This document shows positions 39,167 to 46,023 of a DNA stretch of 64,000 bases, piece after piece. Location of the stretch: assembly GCF_900113765.1 (NCBI RefSeq), contig NZ_FOQO01000012.1, positions 152,711 through 216,710 on the forward strand. Direction: 5' to 3'. Below the pieces are notes generated by a model that worked only from the letters and a program-made list of their open reading frames with translations, ran no database searches and had not been told where the DNA came from. This DNA is from Parapedobacter indicus. GTDB taxonomy: Bacteria; Bacteroidota; Bacteroidia; Sphingobacteriales; Sphingobacteriaceae. The position numbers and the translations under genes are program-made. Each line of letters opens with the position of its first letter. The first letter of the stretch is position 1.

Positions 39167-39396
39167 TTTACCTCGTTAGCACCGGTAGCTTACCAGTTGT
39201 TTAGTCTTCGCTTACTCCTGGTTTACTTCTTCCTTACAATCGGGTTACCATTTCTTTACCAACTCCCTATCATTTCCTTACCAAACGTTACCTCCAGCTT
39301 ACCAGTTCCTTACCAAATGCTTACCAATTCTTTGCCTCCGCCATACCAAAAGGGTAAAGAATCGGTATCGAAAAGGTAAACGAAAGGTATACGGAT
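39167..39396. repeat. 11-bp phased repeat array, CTTACCA type
   Basis: From 39167 the DNA repeats with an 11-bp period: units start at 39167, 39178, 39189, 39200, 39211, 39222, 39233, 39244, 39255, 39266, 39277, (10-bp step) 39287, 39298, 39309, 39320, 39331 and 39342, with core YTTACCA; examples are CTTACCAGTTC, CTTACCAAATG, CTTACCAATTC. From 39353 the same motif continues in inverted orientation with the same 11-bp step: GGTAAAGAATC, GGTATCGAAAA, GGTAAACGAAA, GGTATACGGAT. The period is about one helical turn and not a multiple of three, so it is a DNA-level array, not a protein repeat. It is not CRISPR: there are no long repeats or spacers. Confidence 0.85.
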
Positions 39397-39663
39397 CAAG
39401 TCTCGCTCAATAATCGGTCGCAAACGTTGATGCAACGAGCGGGCAGTTACCAAATCTACTCGGATGCCTAGTTTCTTGGATAATTCGTTTTCAAGACCAA
39501 TGAGATCCAATAGATTCACTCGATGATCGAAATCGATCAATATATCAAGATCGCTTCGAATCCCTTGTTGACCCCGAGCATAGGAACCAAACACACCAAC
39601 CAGCGATGGGTTGAATTTCGCAGTGATTTCTTTGATAATCTGTTGTTTTTTCGAATCAATCAT
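39310..39663 (-). CDS. MNT-type nucleotidyltransferase (orphan, with array-derived tail)
   Basis: Protein of 117 residues of the minimal nucleotidyltransferase family. Motif GVFGSYARG followed by SDLDILIDF gives the GSx10DxD active site; then VNLLDLIGLENELSKKLGIRVDLVT. The ATG at 39663 (MIDSKKQQ) is preferred to an upstream start. Typical members end at about IERDLIRI; here the frame continues into the 11-bp repeat array, which encodes the last 20 or so residues and supplies the stop codon. The usual HEPN toxin partner gene is absent on either side, so this is an orphan antitoxin-like gene or a remnant. Confidence 0.78.
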   Translation of the reverse strand: MIDSKKQQIIKEITAKFNPSLVGVFGSYARGQQGIRSDLDILIDFDHRVNLLDLIGLENELSKKLGIRVDLVTARSLHQRLRPIIERDLIRIPFVYLFDTDSLPFWYGGGKELVSIW

Positions 39664-39716
39664 TTGTTCAAAATATAAATTTCGTCGGAGCATTCAACGT
39701 ATTTACCGGAATCCGC

Positions 39717-39776
39717 GGCCAACTCCGGCTAACTTCGGTCATTGCTGGCCATTTCCGGCCACTGGCGGTCACGCCC
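39717..39776. repeat. 10-bp phased repeat array, GGYCA type
   Basis: Six back-to-back 10-bp units: GGCCAACTCC, GGCTAACTTC, GGTCATTGCT, GGCCATTTCC, GGCCACTGGC, GGTCACGCCC. The consensus is about GGYCAnTnCC. It lies just upstream of the MNT gene, on the other side from the 11-bp array. Lies in a 250-bp gap without genes (39664-39914). Confidence 0.7.
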
Positions 39777-39914
39777 TTTCGTTGATGACACTTATCGTTG
39801 ATGTTTGTCTTCGGAAACGGCAGCGTACCGGTACGCAAACGAGTAATGAACGCCTGTTGTCATCCGCTGTTTCCCGGCAACAGGCACAGGTTTAATTTTT
39901 TAAAGGAAGTAATT

Positions 39915-40604
39915 ATGGGAAGTTTCAATAGAGGAGTCCATGGCGGATTCTCAGGTAAAATAGGAAATGTGGTAGGTGCTCATTGGCGCGGCATCGATTA
40001 CATGCGTAGCCTGCCGAGGGTATCGAAAGGTAGGCCCGTTACCGAGGAGCAGATGCAGCATCGGGTGCGGTTTGCTGCTGCCGTCGCTTTTGCCAAGCCG
40101 ATTAGTTTTGTGTTTGATGCGGGCTACGGCAAACTTGCTAAGCGGAAGTTGACGGGCTATAACCTGGCCGTTCGGCAGATTTACAAGAAGGCACTTGTGG
40201 GGGAGTATCCCGATATATCGGTAGATCCGACGCTGGTACGCATCAGCGCGGGTGATCTGGTGCGGCCACATAATCCTGCGATGGAAGCATTACCCGGACA
40301 GGTGCTGCGGGTCTCGTGGAAAGACAAAACGCAAAAACGCAAAAAGATGGACCACAGTGATCTGGCAATCGTGGTGGCGTACAGCCCCGCCAAGGCGGAA
40401 TATCAGTATGATATTGGCGGCGCCAAGCGCCTTGATGAGGAGCTTATGCTGGAACTGCCGGATTATTTCGCCGGTGATGAGGTCCACGTATACCTGGGTA
40501 TGGTGAGCAAGACAGGTGGTATTGCCTGCAATAGCCTGTATCTGGGAACGGTCGTGGTGGATGAAAATCCTGCCACCGAACCAGAAGAAGAGCCCGAACC
40601 GTAG
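39915..40604 (+). CDS. DUF6266-family protein
   Basis: Protein of 229 residues. The start MGSFNRGVHGGFSGKIGNVVGAHWRGIDYMRSLP is the characteristic DUF6266 N-terminus; the rest alternates strands (VLRVSWKDKTQ, DLAIVVAYSP, AEYQYDIGG, VHVYLGMVSKTG). I start at the ATG at 39915 with AAAGGAAG as ribosome site; a longer frame upstream lacks family similarity. No signal peptide. The family is common in Bacteroidota accessory DNA, often beside DUF5675 genes, and may be a phage-type structural protein, but no role is established. A strong terminator follows. Confidence 0.8.
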   Translation: MGSFNRGVHGGFSGKIGNVVGAHWRGIDYMRSLPRVSKGRPVTEEQMQHRVRFAAAVAFAKPISFVFDAGYGKLAKRKLTGYNLAVRQIYKKALVGEYPDISVDPTLVRISAGDLVRPHNPAMEALPGQVLRVSWKDKTQKRKKMDHSDLAIVVAYSPAKAEYQYDIGGAKRLDEELMLELPDYFAGDEVHVYLGMVSKTGGIACNSLYLGTVVVDENPATEPEEEPEP

Positions 40605-40612
40605 CGGCGCTT

Positions 40613-40647
40613 AAGCAGTGGGGCAAGGGAAGCCCCGCTGCTTTTTT
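40613..40647 (+). terminator. strong intrinsic terminator
   Basis: AAGCAGTGGGGC (40613-40624) pairs with GCCCCGCTGCTT (40632-40643) over 12 bp with one G-T pair, then a T-run to 40647. Confidence 0.85.
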
Positions 40648-40671
40648 CGCATGGCTAGTTCGCAAATAGGT

Positions 40672-40711
40672 AATTCATCGGCTTCGCGATTTTGCAATTC
40701 AGCGGCTTCGC
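40672..40711 (+). repeat. 16-bp direct repeat before the DUF5675 gene
   Basis: AATTCATCGGCTTCGC (40672-40687) and AATTCAGCGGCTTCGC (40696-40711) differ at one base and are 24 bp apart. They occupy the leader of the next gene. Confidence 0.6.
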
Positions 40712-40737
40712 AACTCAGCAAAAAACAACACAAGCAA

Positions 40738-41220
40738 ATGATAAAAATCATCCGCGTGGCGCAGGGGAAGAACAGTACCCTCAGTCACCTGTATATCCAT
40801 GGGCTCTTCGCCTGCTACCTACTGGAAGACAGCATCCGCAAGGAGAAGATCCCGGGCCTCACCTGCATTCCCGAAGGGGAATACGGATTGTCGCTCAATC
40901 ACGGTGCAGGTATGAACGCCCGCTATGGGGTCAAATACCCGCACATGCATGCCGGCATGATCGAAATTACCGAAATACCCAACTATCGCCTGGTGTTCAT
41001 CCACATCGGCAACTACCATACGCAAACGGCGGGCTGTCCGCTTACCGGCTCGTACTGGCAGCGGCTGGATGGCGACTATCAGGTGATGCATTCGGCGGCG
41101 GCGTATCACTATGTGTACCCGTTGCTGCTGGATCAGATTGAGCGGGGTAATGACCGGGTAGTGGTAAAGAATGGGTTTTACGCCTGCTGCACGCCAGCTG
41201 GACCTCCGTCGCTGCGCTAG
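40738..41220 (+). CDS. DUF5675-family protein
   Basis: Protein of 160 residues. Family features: LYIHGLFACYLLEDSIRKEKIPGLTCIPEGEYGLSL near the start, HMHAGMIEI, and FIHIGNYHTQTAGCPLTG with conserved His and Cys that suggest an active site. The fold has been linked to peptidase-like or murein-related functions in phage regions, but no activity is proven. Start at the ATG at 40738. The last residues (ACCTPAGPPSLR) look unlike family ends and may reflect a changed tail. It precedes two small genes, one of them holin-like, so a lysis-type module is possible. Confidence 0.78.
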   Translation: MIKIIRVAQGKNSTLSHLYIHGLFACYLLEDSIRKEKIPGLTCIPEGEYGLSLNHGAGMNARYGVKYPHMHAGMIEITEIPNYRLVFIHIGNYHTQTAGCPLTGSYWQRLDGDYQVMHSAAAYHYVYPLLLDQIERGNDRVVVKNGFYACCTPAGPPSLR

Positions 41221-41414
41221 GATCTCCTAGGCTGGCTTTGCGGTAGGCGTAAAACCCGGGGGGAAAAGAGGGGATGGAAAGGGCGATTTGGGTGCGCGTA
41301 AGCAACCTAGGGGCGTAAGCGGAGCGAGCGTTCCAATTGCGTCGCACATCCAAAGCGCCTTATCTCAACACCGGAGTCAATAATCAAAAAATCAGAAATC
41401 AAAATGAACCCGAC

Positions 41415-41463
41415 ATGCTTAAAATAATCATTAAGCACACAGGGCAATGCTTAATTTAAGCAT
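41415..41463. promoter_or_regulatory. paired palindromes before small genes
   Basis: ATGCTTAA...TTAAGCA (41415-41422/41431-41437) is followed by a perfect 17-bp palindrome ATGCTTAA-T-TTAAGCAT (41447-41463). Three or four copies of TGCTTAA half-sites within 50 bp, 42 bp before the ATG at 41505, look like a repressor operator. The rest of 41221-41504 shows nothing. Confidence 0.5.
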
Positions 41464-41504
41464 CAAAGGCTCCATCTGACAACTGAAAAACAAAAAATAA
41501 ACAG

Positions 41505-41732
41505 ATGAAATCAAAAGAAAAGGCTGTTGGACTTCCCGAAGCGGAGAAGCCGACATTATTTAATAGGATCAAGGAAACATTGGCCATAGCGAGTCAACTC
41601 ATCATGGCCGCACCGGTAAAACTTCCGCCCAAAGTGGTGATGGTTGCCAACTATGTGGCCTTGGCGTTGGGCGTGCTGGAAGCAGTGGAAGGTGCAGCAA
41701 CGAAGCAGGAAGGCAACGACGATGAAGAATAG
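41505..41732 (+). CDS. hypothetical small protein
   Basis: Protein of 75 residues: charged N-terminus (MKSKEKAVGLPEAEKPTLF), a helical middle with moderately hydrophobic stretch (VVMVANYVALALGVLEAVEG) and an acidic end (EGNDDEE). Its stop overlaps the start of the next gene by 11 bp, so the two are translationally coupled. No family recognised; the pairing with a holin-like protein after a DUF5675 gene suggests a phage-derived cassette. Confidence 0.6.
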   Translation: MKSKEKAVGLPEAEKPTLFNRIKETLAIASQLIMAAPVKLPPKVVMVANYVALALGVLEAVEGAATKQEGNDDEE

Positions 41733-41892
41733 CCAGCAACTGGGTATTGGCACGGGCAGTGGTACGCTGCTCAGTGCCCTGGCCTTCATCGGGGTGGATG
41801 ATGTGGCCCAGACTGTCGTGCTGGCGGCTATCGGCGCCGTCGTGAGTTTCGTAGTGAGCTGGCTGCTTCAAAGGTTGCGACGAAAAAGCTAA
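41722..41892 (+). CDS. small membrane protein, holin-like
   Basis: Protein of 56 residues beginning MKNSQQLGIGTGSGTLLSAL, one or two short hydrophobic segments (TLLSALAFIGV, TVVLAAIGAVVSFVVSWLL) and a basic tail QRLRRKS. Size, topology and basic C-terminus are those of small holins or phage membrane proteins. It starts inside the previous gene in another frame. Function inferred only from shape and neighbours. Confidence 0.6.
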   Translation: MKNSQQLGIGTGSGTLLSALAFIGVDDVAQTVVLAAIGAVVSFVVSWLLQRLRRKS

Positions 41893-41904
41893 CCCGTGCG
41901 TCGC

Positions 41905-43191
41905 TTAAAGGTGTTTATCGGCAAAATCCAGGTATCGCTCCCAATCGTAACGGTTGATGTCATGCTTGCCGGGACGGTTGTGGTAGCCTAAGTTGCCGAC
42001 GGTCCTGACCTCACCCACAACAGGCGGTTCGGCATCCTGCAACACCGGTTGTTTATACAATCGATATACCGGACCCGCGTGATACAGCGACAGGTACTCG
42101 CCTTGGGGGTCGGCCCAAAGGTCTTCGGACCCACTCGCCACATACAAGGGTCGCGGGGCAATCAAGCTGAGCAGCTCGTGAAAGTCTACAGGCAATTGGT
42201 CTTCTTTTCCATCAAACTGCTTGAAATTACCATTGAACCAATGTGGAAATGACCGATTGAGGTCTTCTATCCGCTCGCCATAGGCCCGGCGGGCGATGGC
42301 TGCGCCACCCTCTCCGGAGTTGTTGGAGATGGCCATCGCAAAACGTTGGTCTTGTGCCGCAGCCCAAAGCGCGGTTTTGCCGAGTCGTGAGTGGCCAATT
42401 ACCGCTACCCGTTTGCTGTCGACATCGCGATCTTCTTCTAGATAATCAAGCATCCTGGAAAGCCCCCAGGCCCAGACGCCGATGGCTCCCCAGCTGCTGC
42501 TATCCTGCTGTTTGCCGGTTTGTTGAGCAAACCAGCGATGGAAACTATCGTCCATTGTATCGATGTCCGGACGGTCGACCTGCAGGTCTCCGTAGTAAGA
42601 GGTAACAATTCCGTATCCCCGCGAAAGGATCAGCTCAATGGGCCACCGGGAAGCGTAAACCCCTCTGCTTTGCGCATTGGCATACCCATCGGGGAAACCG
42701 GGTTGCTTAGCAAAACGTGTCCAGCGGGTAGTGATCCGGATACCCGGATCGGCAGATACGCCTTGATTGCCGGCATAATTTAACCCCATGAATACCGGTA
42801 CAGCACCTGAACGGTTATTGGGTAGGTAGATGAGTACGTGGAGCGGCCGCGAATGGTCGGCAGTAAGGTAAATTACTACTTCTTTGCGGGTAGCCAAGCC
42901 ACCGAGTGCCTGCTTATCAACGGCAATGACCTTGTGTGCTAGGGTATCTCCGCCCAGGGTATGTCCATATACATACTGGCTAAAAAGTAATAAAATTTCG
43001 GGTCTACGTTGCTTCTCCCATTGTGAAATGTTGCGTACGGACTTTCCATCTTCGGCGAGCAGCGGATCTGGCAGGGTATAAGGGGGCACGTTTGCTTCAT
43101 CGTAGTTGGTTTGGGCCAGTGCCGTGCCGCTGATGGCTACTAAGAGCATACTGATGATGGTGTTCATGCTTATCAATGTTAATTTTTTCAA
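41905..43191 (-). CDS. CE15-family (glucuronoyl esterase-like) secreted hydrolase
   Basis: Alpha/beta-hydrolase of 428 residues with a signal peptide (ending SGTALAQ; the second Met at 43167 is an alternative start). Family plan of CE15: VYGHTLGGDT early, the helix GAIGVWAWGLSRMLDYLEEDRDVDSKRVAVIGHSRLGKTALWAAAQDQRF with the nucleophile Ser in G-H-S-R-L-G-K (the usual G-C-S-R has Cys; here His), the acid region SNNSGEGGAA, and the catalytic His in YHNRPGKHDI. CE15 enzymes cleave esters of glucuronic acid, e.g. lignin-xylan links; bacterial members vary. Divergent from the GntR gene and probably under its control. Confidence 0.82.
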   Translation of the reverse strand: MKKLTLISMNTIISMLLVAISGTALAQTNYDEANVPPYTLPDPLLAEDGKSVRNISQWEKQRRPEILLLFSQYVYGHTLGGDTLAHKVIAVDKQALGGLATRKEVVIYLTADHSRPLHVLIYLPNNRSGAVPVFMGLNYAGNQGVSADPGIRITTRWTRFAKQPGFPDGYANAQSRGVYASRWPIELILSRGYGIVTSYYGDLQVDRPDIDTMDDSFHRWFAQQTGKQQDSSSWGAIGVWAWGLSRMLDYLEEDRDVDSKRVAVIGHSRLGKTALWAAAQDQRFAMAISNNSGEGGAAIARRAYGERIEDLNRSFPHWFNGNFKQFDGKEDQLPVDFHELLSLIAPRPLYVASGSEDLWADPQGEYLSLYHAGPVYRLYKQPVLQDAEPPVVGEVRTVGNLGYHNRPGKHDINRYDWERYLDFADKHL

Positions 43192-43358
43192 TCCATTACC
43201 TGTGTTTTGCGGAAACGCGCCCGCTCCGCCCTCAGTGGACCGGTTCCGAACCCGATGGTTTCAACTGGCAGTTTCTATATCGCAATGGTAACTAAAGTTA
43301 CTTCGATATGCAAATTAGGCTGAGAAGGAAAGCGTGAAGGATAAAAAGTACTAAATAA

Positions 43359-43389
43359 TTTGGAGTTTCATTTTTCAATTCTATATTTG
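43359..43389 (+). promoter_or_regulatory. consensus promoter of the GntR operon
   Basis: TTTG (43359-43362), 19-bp spacer, TATATTTGT (43382-43390): an exact fit to the Bacteroidota housekeeping consensus. Start point expected near 43396. Confidence 0.7.
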
Positions 43390-43397
43390 TAGGACAT

Positions 43398-43413
43398 ATC
43401 CCTCAAATGGGAT
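43398..43413 (+). promoter_or_regulatory. dyad at the start point, possible GntR operator
   Basis: ATCCC-TCAAAT-GGGAT (43398-43413) begins two bases after the predicted transcription start. A bound regulator here would block the operon, consistent with autorepression by the FadR-type protein. Confidence 0.4.
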
Positions 43414-43442
43414 TTATAGGACTAATTATTTATCCGACAAAT

Positions 43443-44159
43443 ATGGAAGATTATAAAGGTGCGACGTTGGTCGATTGGGTTGAAAACAGCATTATCAAGG
43501 ATATCCGCGACAATAAATTGTCAAAGGGTGCCGAAATTCCTAACGAGCTCGAGTTGGCCGAAAAGTTTGATGTGGGTCGAAATGTAATCCGTGAATCATT
43601 GAGTCGCCTGCGGATGTTGGGCATTATCGAAAGCCGAAAGCGCCGCGGGATGGTCGTTGCCCAACCCAATGTGATGGCTGCTTTTCACAAAGTGGTCAAC
43701 CCCCACATGCTTAGCCGCGAAACCATTATCGATCTGTTGGGTATGCGGGTATCGCTTGAAATCGGTTCGGCGCCGATGATCATCAACAACGTGACCGATG
43801 AAGACATTGCAGCGCTCAAAAAAATAGTCGCACAAGAGCGGGTCACTAAAAAATCAAAGGTGGACATTGAGGCTGAAAAGGCGTTTCACTTCAAGGTATA
43901 CGAAATCTCGAAAAACAAGGCCATGTTGGATTTCCTTTCCTTGCTGTTGCCGGTGTTCACCTTCGTCTATGAGAATTTTTCGGATTTCGACCGCTTCAAC
44001 AAGGGGAAAAAAGAGGGGCAGCGTATCGTGCGTCACAAAGACCTGGTAGGCTACCTCGAAGCGCGGGATCTGCCGGGGTATCAGAAAGCCATGGAAGATC
44101 ACCTGATCGCGTATATAGACTTCATCAATTACTGGAATAATCAAGAATCAGAAAAATAA
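43443..44159 (+). CDS. GntR-family (FadR subfamily) transcriptional regulator
   Basis: Protein of 238 residues. Winged helix at 1-75 (VDWVENSIIKDIRDNKLSKGAEIPNELELAEKFDVGRNVIRESLSRLRMLGIIESRKRRGMVV), the typical GntR start. The C-terminal FCD-type helical domain (about 90-235) has LLGMRVSLEIGSAPMI and HFKVYEISKNKAMLDFLSLLLPV, with His residues that bind metal and ligand in FadR relatives. I start at the ATG at 43443. It is followed 2 bp later by the aldolase gene and divergent from the esterase, so it probably senses an intermediate of the pathway encoded here. Confidence 0.9.
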   Translation: MEDYKGATLVDWVENSIIKDIRDNKLSKGAEIPNELELAEKFDVGRNVIRESLSRLRMLGIIESRKRRGMVVAQPNVMAAFHKVVNPHMLSRETIIDLLGMRVSLEIGSAPMIINNVTDEDIAALKKIVAQERVTKKSKVDIEAEKAFHFKVYEISKNKAMLDFLSLLLPVFTFVYENFSDFDRFNKGKKEGQRIVRHKDLVGYLEARDLPGYQKAMEDHLIAYIDFINYWNNQESEK

Positions 44160-44161
44160 AC

Positions 44162-45091
44162 ATGAGCAAAACTGCTAAAATCAATGGCCTCATAGCGGCC
44201 ACATTCACCCCATTTCATGAAGACGGAACCGTAAATACGTCCATCATTCCGGAATATGCCGAGCGGCTCAAAGCCGGTGGTGTAGCGGGCGCATTCGTCA
44301 ACGGGTCGAGCGGGGAAGGAGTGTTGCTCTCCAATGACGAGCGGAAATTGCTTGCGGAGGCGTGGGCCCCGTACAGCGATGAAAATTTTAGAATTATCGT
44401 GCACGTGGGTAGTACGAGCGTAGCCATCGCGAAAGAGCTGGCCGCCCACGCAGCGGCTTTGCCCGGCATCGATGCGATAGCCAGCATGGCACCCAACTTC
44501 TTCCCTTCTTCAGAAGTTCCCGTTATCGCCGATTACTGCCAGCAGGTTGCCGGCTCGGCGCCGCAACTCCCGTTTTACTATTACCATCTGCCCGCGGCTA
44601 CCGGCACATACATCAAGGTGCACGAATTGTTGCAGTACGCGGGGCATGCTATTCCCAATCTGGCGGGTGTGAAGTATACGCATGTCGACTTCATGGATAT
44701 GCATCAGTGCTTGCAACTCGATGGTGGACGTTTCGACGTGCTGCATGGGCACGATGAAATTCTCATCAATGGGTTGGTTCTTGGCGTGAAAGGGGCTATT
44801 GGAACTACATTTAACTTCATTCCCCAGGTTTACCACCGCCTGATGGAGGCGTATCATGCGAATGACCTCGACTCGGCACGTAGTTATCAGATGAAATCCA
44901 TTGAAATCGTATCCATCATGCTTCGTTATGTCAATGCCATCGTGGGGGGCAAAGCCATCATGAAGCTGACCGGCATCGACTGCGGCCCATGTCGTACCCC
45001 GCTGCGTAACCTCGATGCCGCAGCTTTCGGCTTACTGGAACAACAGCTGTCTGAAGCCGGCTTCTTTGAACTGCTGGCCAATCCCAATTAA
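44162..45091 (+). CDS. N-acetylneuraminate lyase-family aldolase (DHDPS superfamily)
   Basis: TIM-barrel aldolase of 309 residues. Diagnostic motifs: NGLIAATFTPF at the start, GSSGEG (residues about 48-53, substrate carboxylate binding as in NanA and DapA), FYYYHLPAATG with the proton-relay Tyr, and the Schiff-base Lys in AGVKYTHVDF. The YHLP-A-T pattern and preceding YY fit N-acetylneuraminate lyase better than DapA. In the presence of a sialidase-fold protein and a transporter, cleavage of a sialic-acid-like sugar to an acylhexosamine and pyruvate is the best guess. NanE and NanK genes, usual partners, are absent from the window. Confidence 0.85.
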   Translation: MSKTAKINGLIAATFTPFHEDGTVNTSIIPEYAERLKAGGVAGAFVNGSSGEGVLLSNDERKLLAEAWAPYSDENFRIIVHVGSTSVAIAKELAAHAAALPGIDAIASMAPNFFPSSEVPVIADYCQQVAGSAPQLPFYYYHLPAATGTYIKVHELLQYAGHAIPNLAGVKYTHVDFMDMHQCLQLDGGRFDVLHGHDEILINGLVLGVKGAIGTTFNFIPQVYHRLMEAYHANDLDSARSYQMKSIEIVSIMLRYVNAIVGGKAIMKLTGIDCGPCRTPLRNLDAAAFGLLEQQLSEAGFFELLANPN

Positions 45092-45093
45092 CC

Positions 45094-46005
45094 ATGGCAC
45101 TTGCATCGCTCATACTCCTTTCTACCTCCCTACTGGGCGTTACTGTACCGGCGTGCGGCGGCGATACGACGGCGCGCAGCAGTTATATGGCCCTGTTGAC
45201 GGAGGCATTGGCATGTGACGATTTCTGGGTAGCCGTGCATGCGACCGAGTATATGATTGATTTAGGGCACACGACTCAGGCGGAAGCCAACTGCAGGGAG
45301 CGCCTGTCCGCATACGAAGCGATACCCCAGAAGCGTGTCGGCCTGTGGCGCGTACAGTATCAACTGGCGTCTGCCGAAGACGCAAAAGCCCGGATCCTTG
45401 ATAAACTCGTTGCTGCTTACCTCGCGCCGGAGGGGCCCGACCGGGTGCATGCAGCCGAAACGCTGGCCAAACTCCGTTTCTGTTTCAACGCGCTCGATCA
45501 GCAAACGTTGCGAAAGGATAGGGAACAGGGCGGTATGATGGGAGCGTTTGTGACCTGGGGCCTATCCGTGGCCTGTGACAGGCAACGTCTTGATGACCCA
45601 ACACGGCTGCTTGATCTGCTGAACGCAGGGGCAATAGAACAGAGGTTGGCGGCCTACGGGCTCTCATTCCTCGGTAAACCGACCGCGCAGCAATGGCAGG
45701 TGCTGGCAACGGCTGCTTTGAAAGAAACGGAAGAAGAACCAAAGGCATACCTGCTCGGAGCGGCCTATCAGCTGTATGATACCGGCTACACCGCCGATGC
45801 AACGATGTATAGGCAGGTACGTGCGCAATTGCTTACCCTTAGTCATTCGAATGTTAAATCGGTCTGCATGGAGCTCTGCCGGGCACTGGCAAGCCGGAAA
45901 GACAAAGCGGGTAAAACGGTGCTGGCGCGATTGGCAACCTCATCGAATACCGATATCCGGGCTACGGCAGCCTATGCCTTGCTCAAGCAATACATAAATG
46001 AATAA
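45094..46005 (+). CDS. HEAT-repeat-like protein of unknown function
   Basis: Protein of 303 residues beginning with a hydrophobic signal-like stretch and a Cys (ASLILLSTSLLGVTVPAC), probably exported and possibly lipidated. The remainder is a series of helix pairs of HEAT type (CDDFWVAVHATEYMIDLG, RVHAAETLAKLRF, EQRLAAYGLSFLGKP, IRATAAYALLKQYI). No catalytic motif. It begins 2 bp after the aldolase stop and is 18 bp before the sialidase-fold gene, so co-expressed with them. Such proteins occur in Bacteroidota sialidase loci, with unknown function. Confidence 0.7.
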   Translation: MALASLILLSTSLLGVTVPACGGDTTARSSYMALLTEALACDDFWVAVHATEYMIDLGHTTQAEANCRERLSAYEAIPQKRVGLWRVQYQLASAEDAKARILDKLVAAYLAPEGPDRVHAAETLAKLRFCFNALDQQTLRKDREQGGMMGAFVTWGLSVACDRQRLDDPTRLLDLLNAGAIEQRLAAYGLSFLGKPTAQQWQVLATAALKETEEEPKAYLLGAAYQLYDTGYTADATMYRQVRAQLLTLSHSNVKSVCMELCRALASRKDKAGKTVLARLATSSNTDIRATAAYALLKQYINE

Positions 46006-46023
46006 TTAAATGAATAACAACTA

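Noticed and set aside
39122..39379. 85-codon open frame after the HTH gene
   Set aside because: It covers a terminator hairpin and the 11-bp array; the period is not a multiple of three and the amino-acid sequence (repeated P-x-Y-Q-x-L) is a by-product of the DNA repeats.
39167..39396. CRISPR array
   Set aside because: Unit is 11 bp with no spacers, and no cas genes are in the window.
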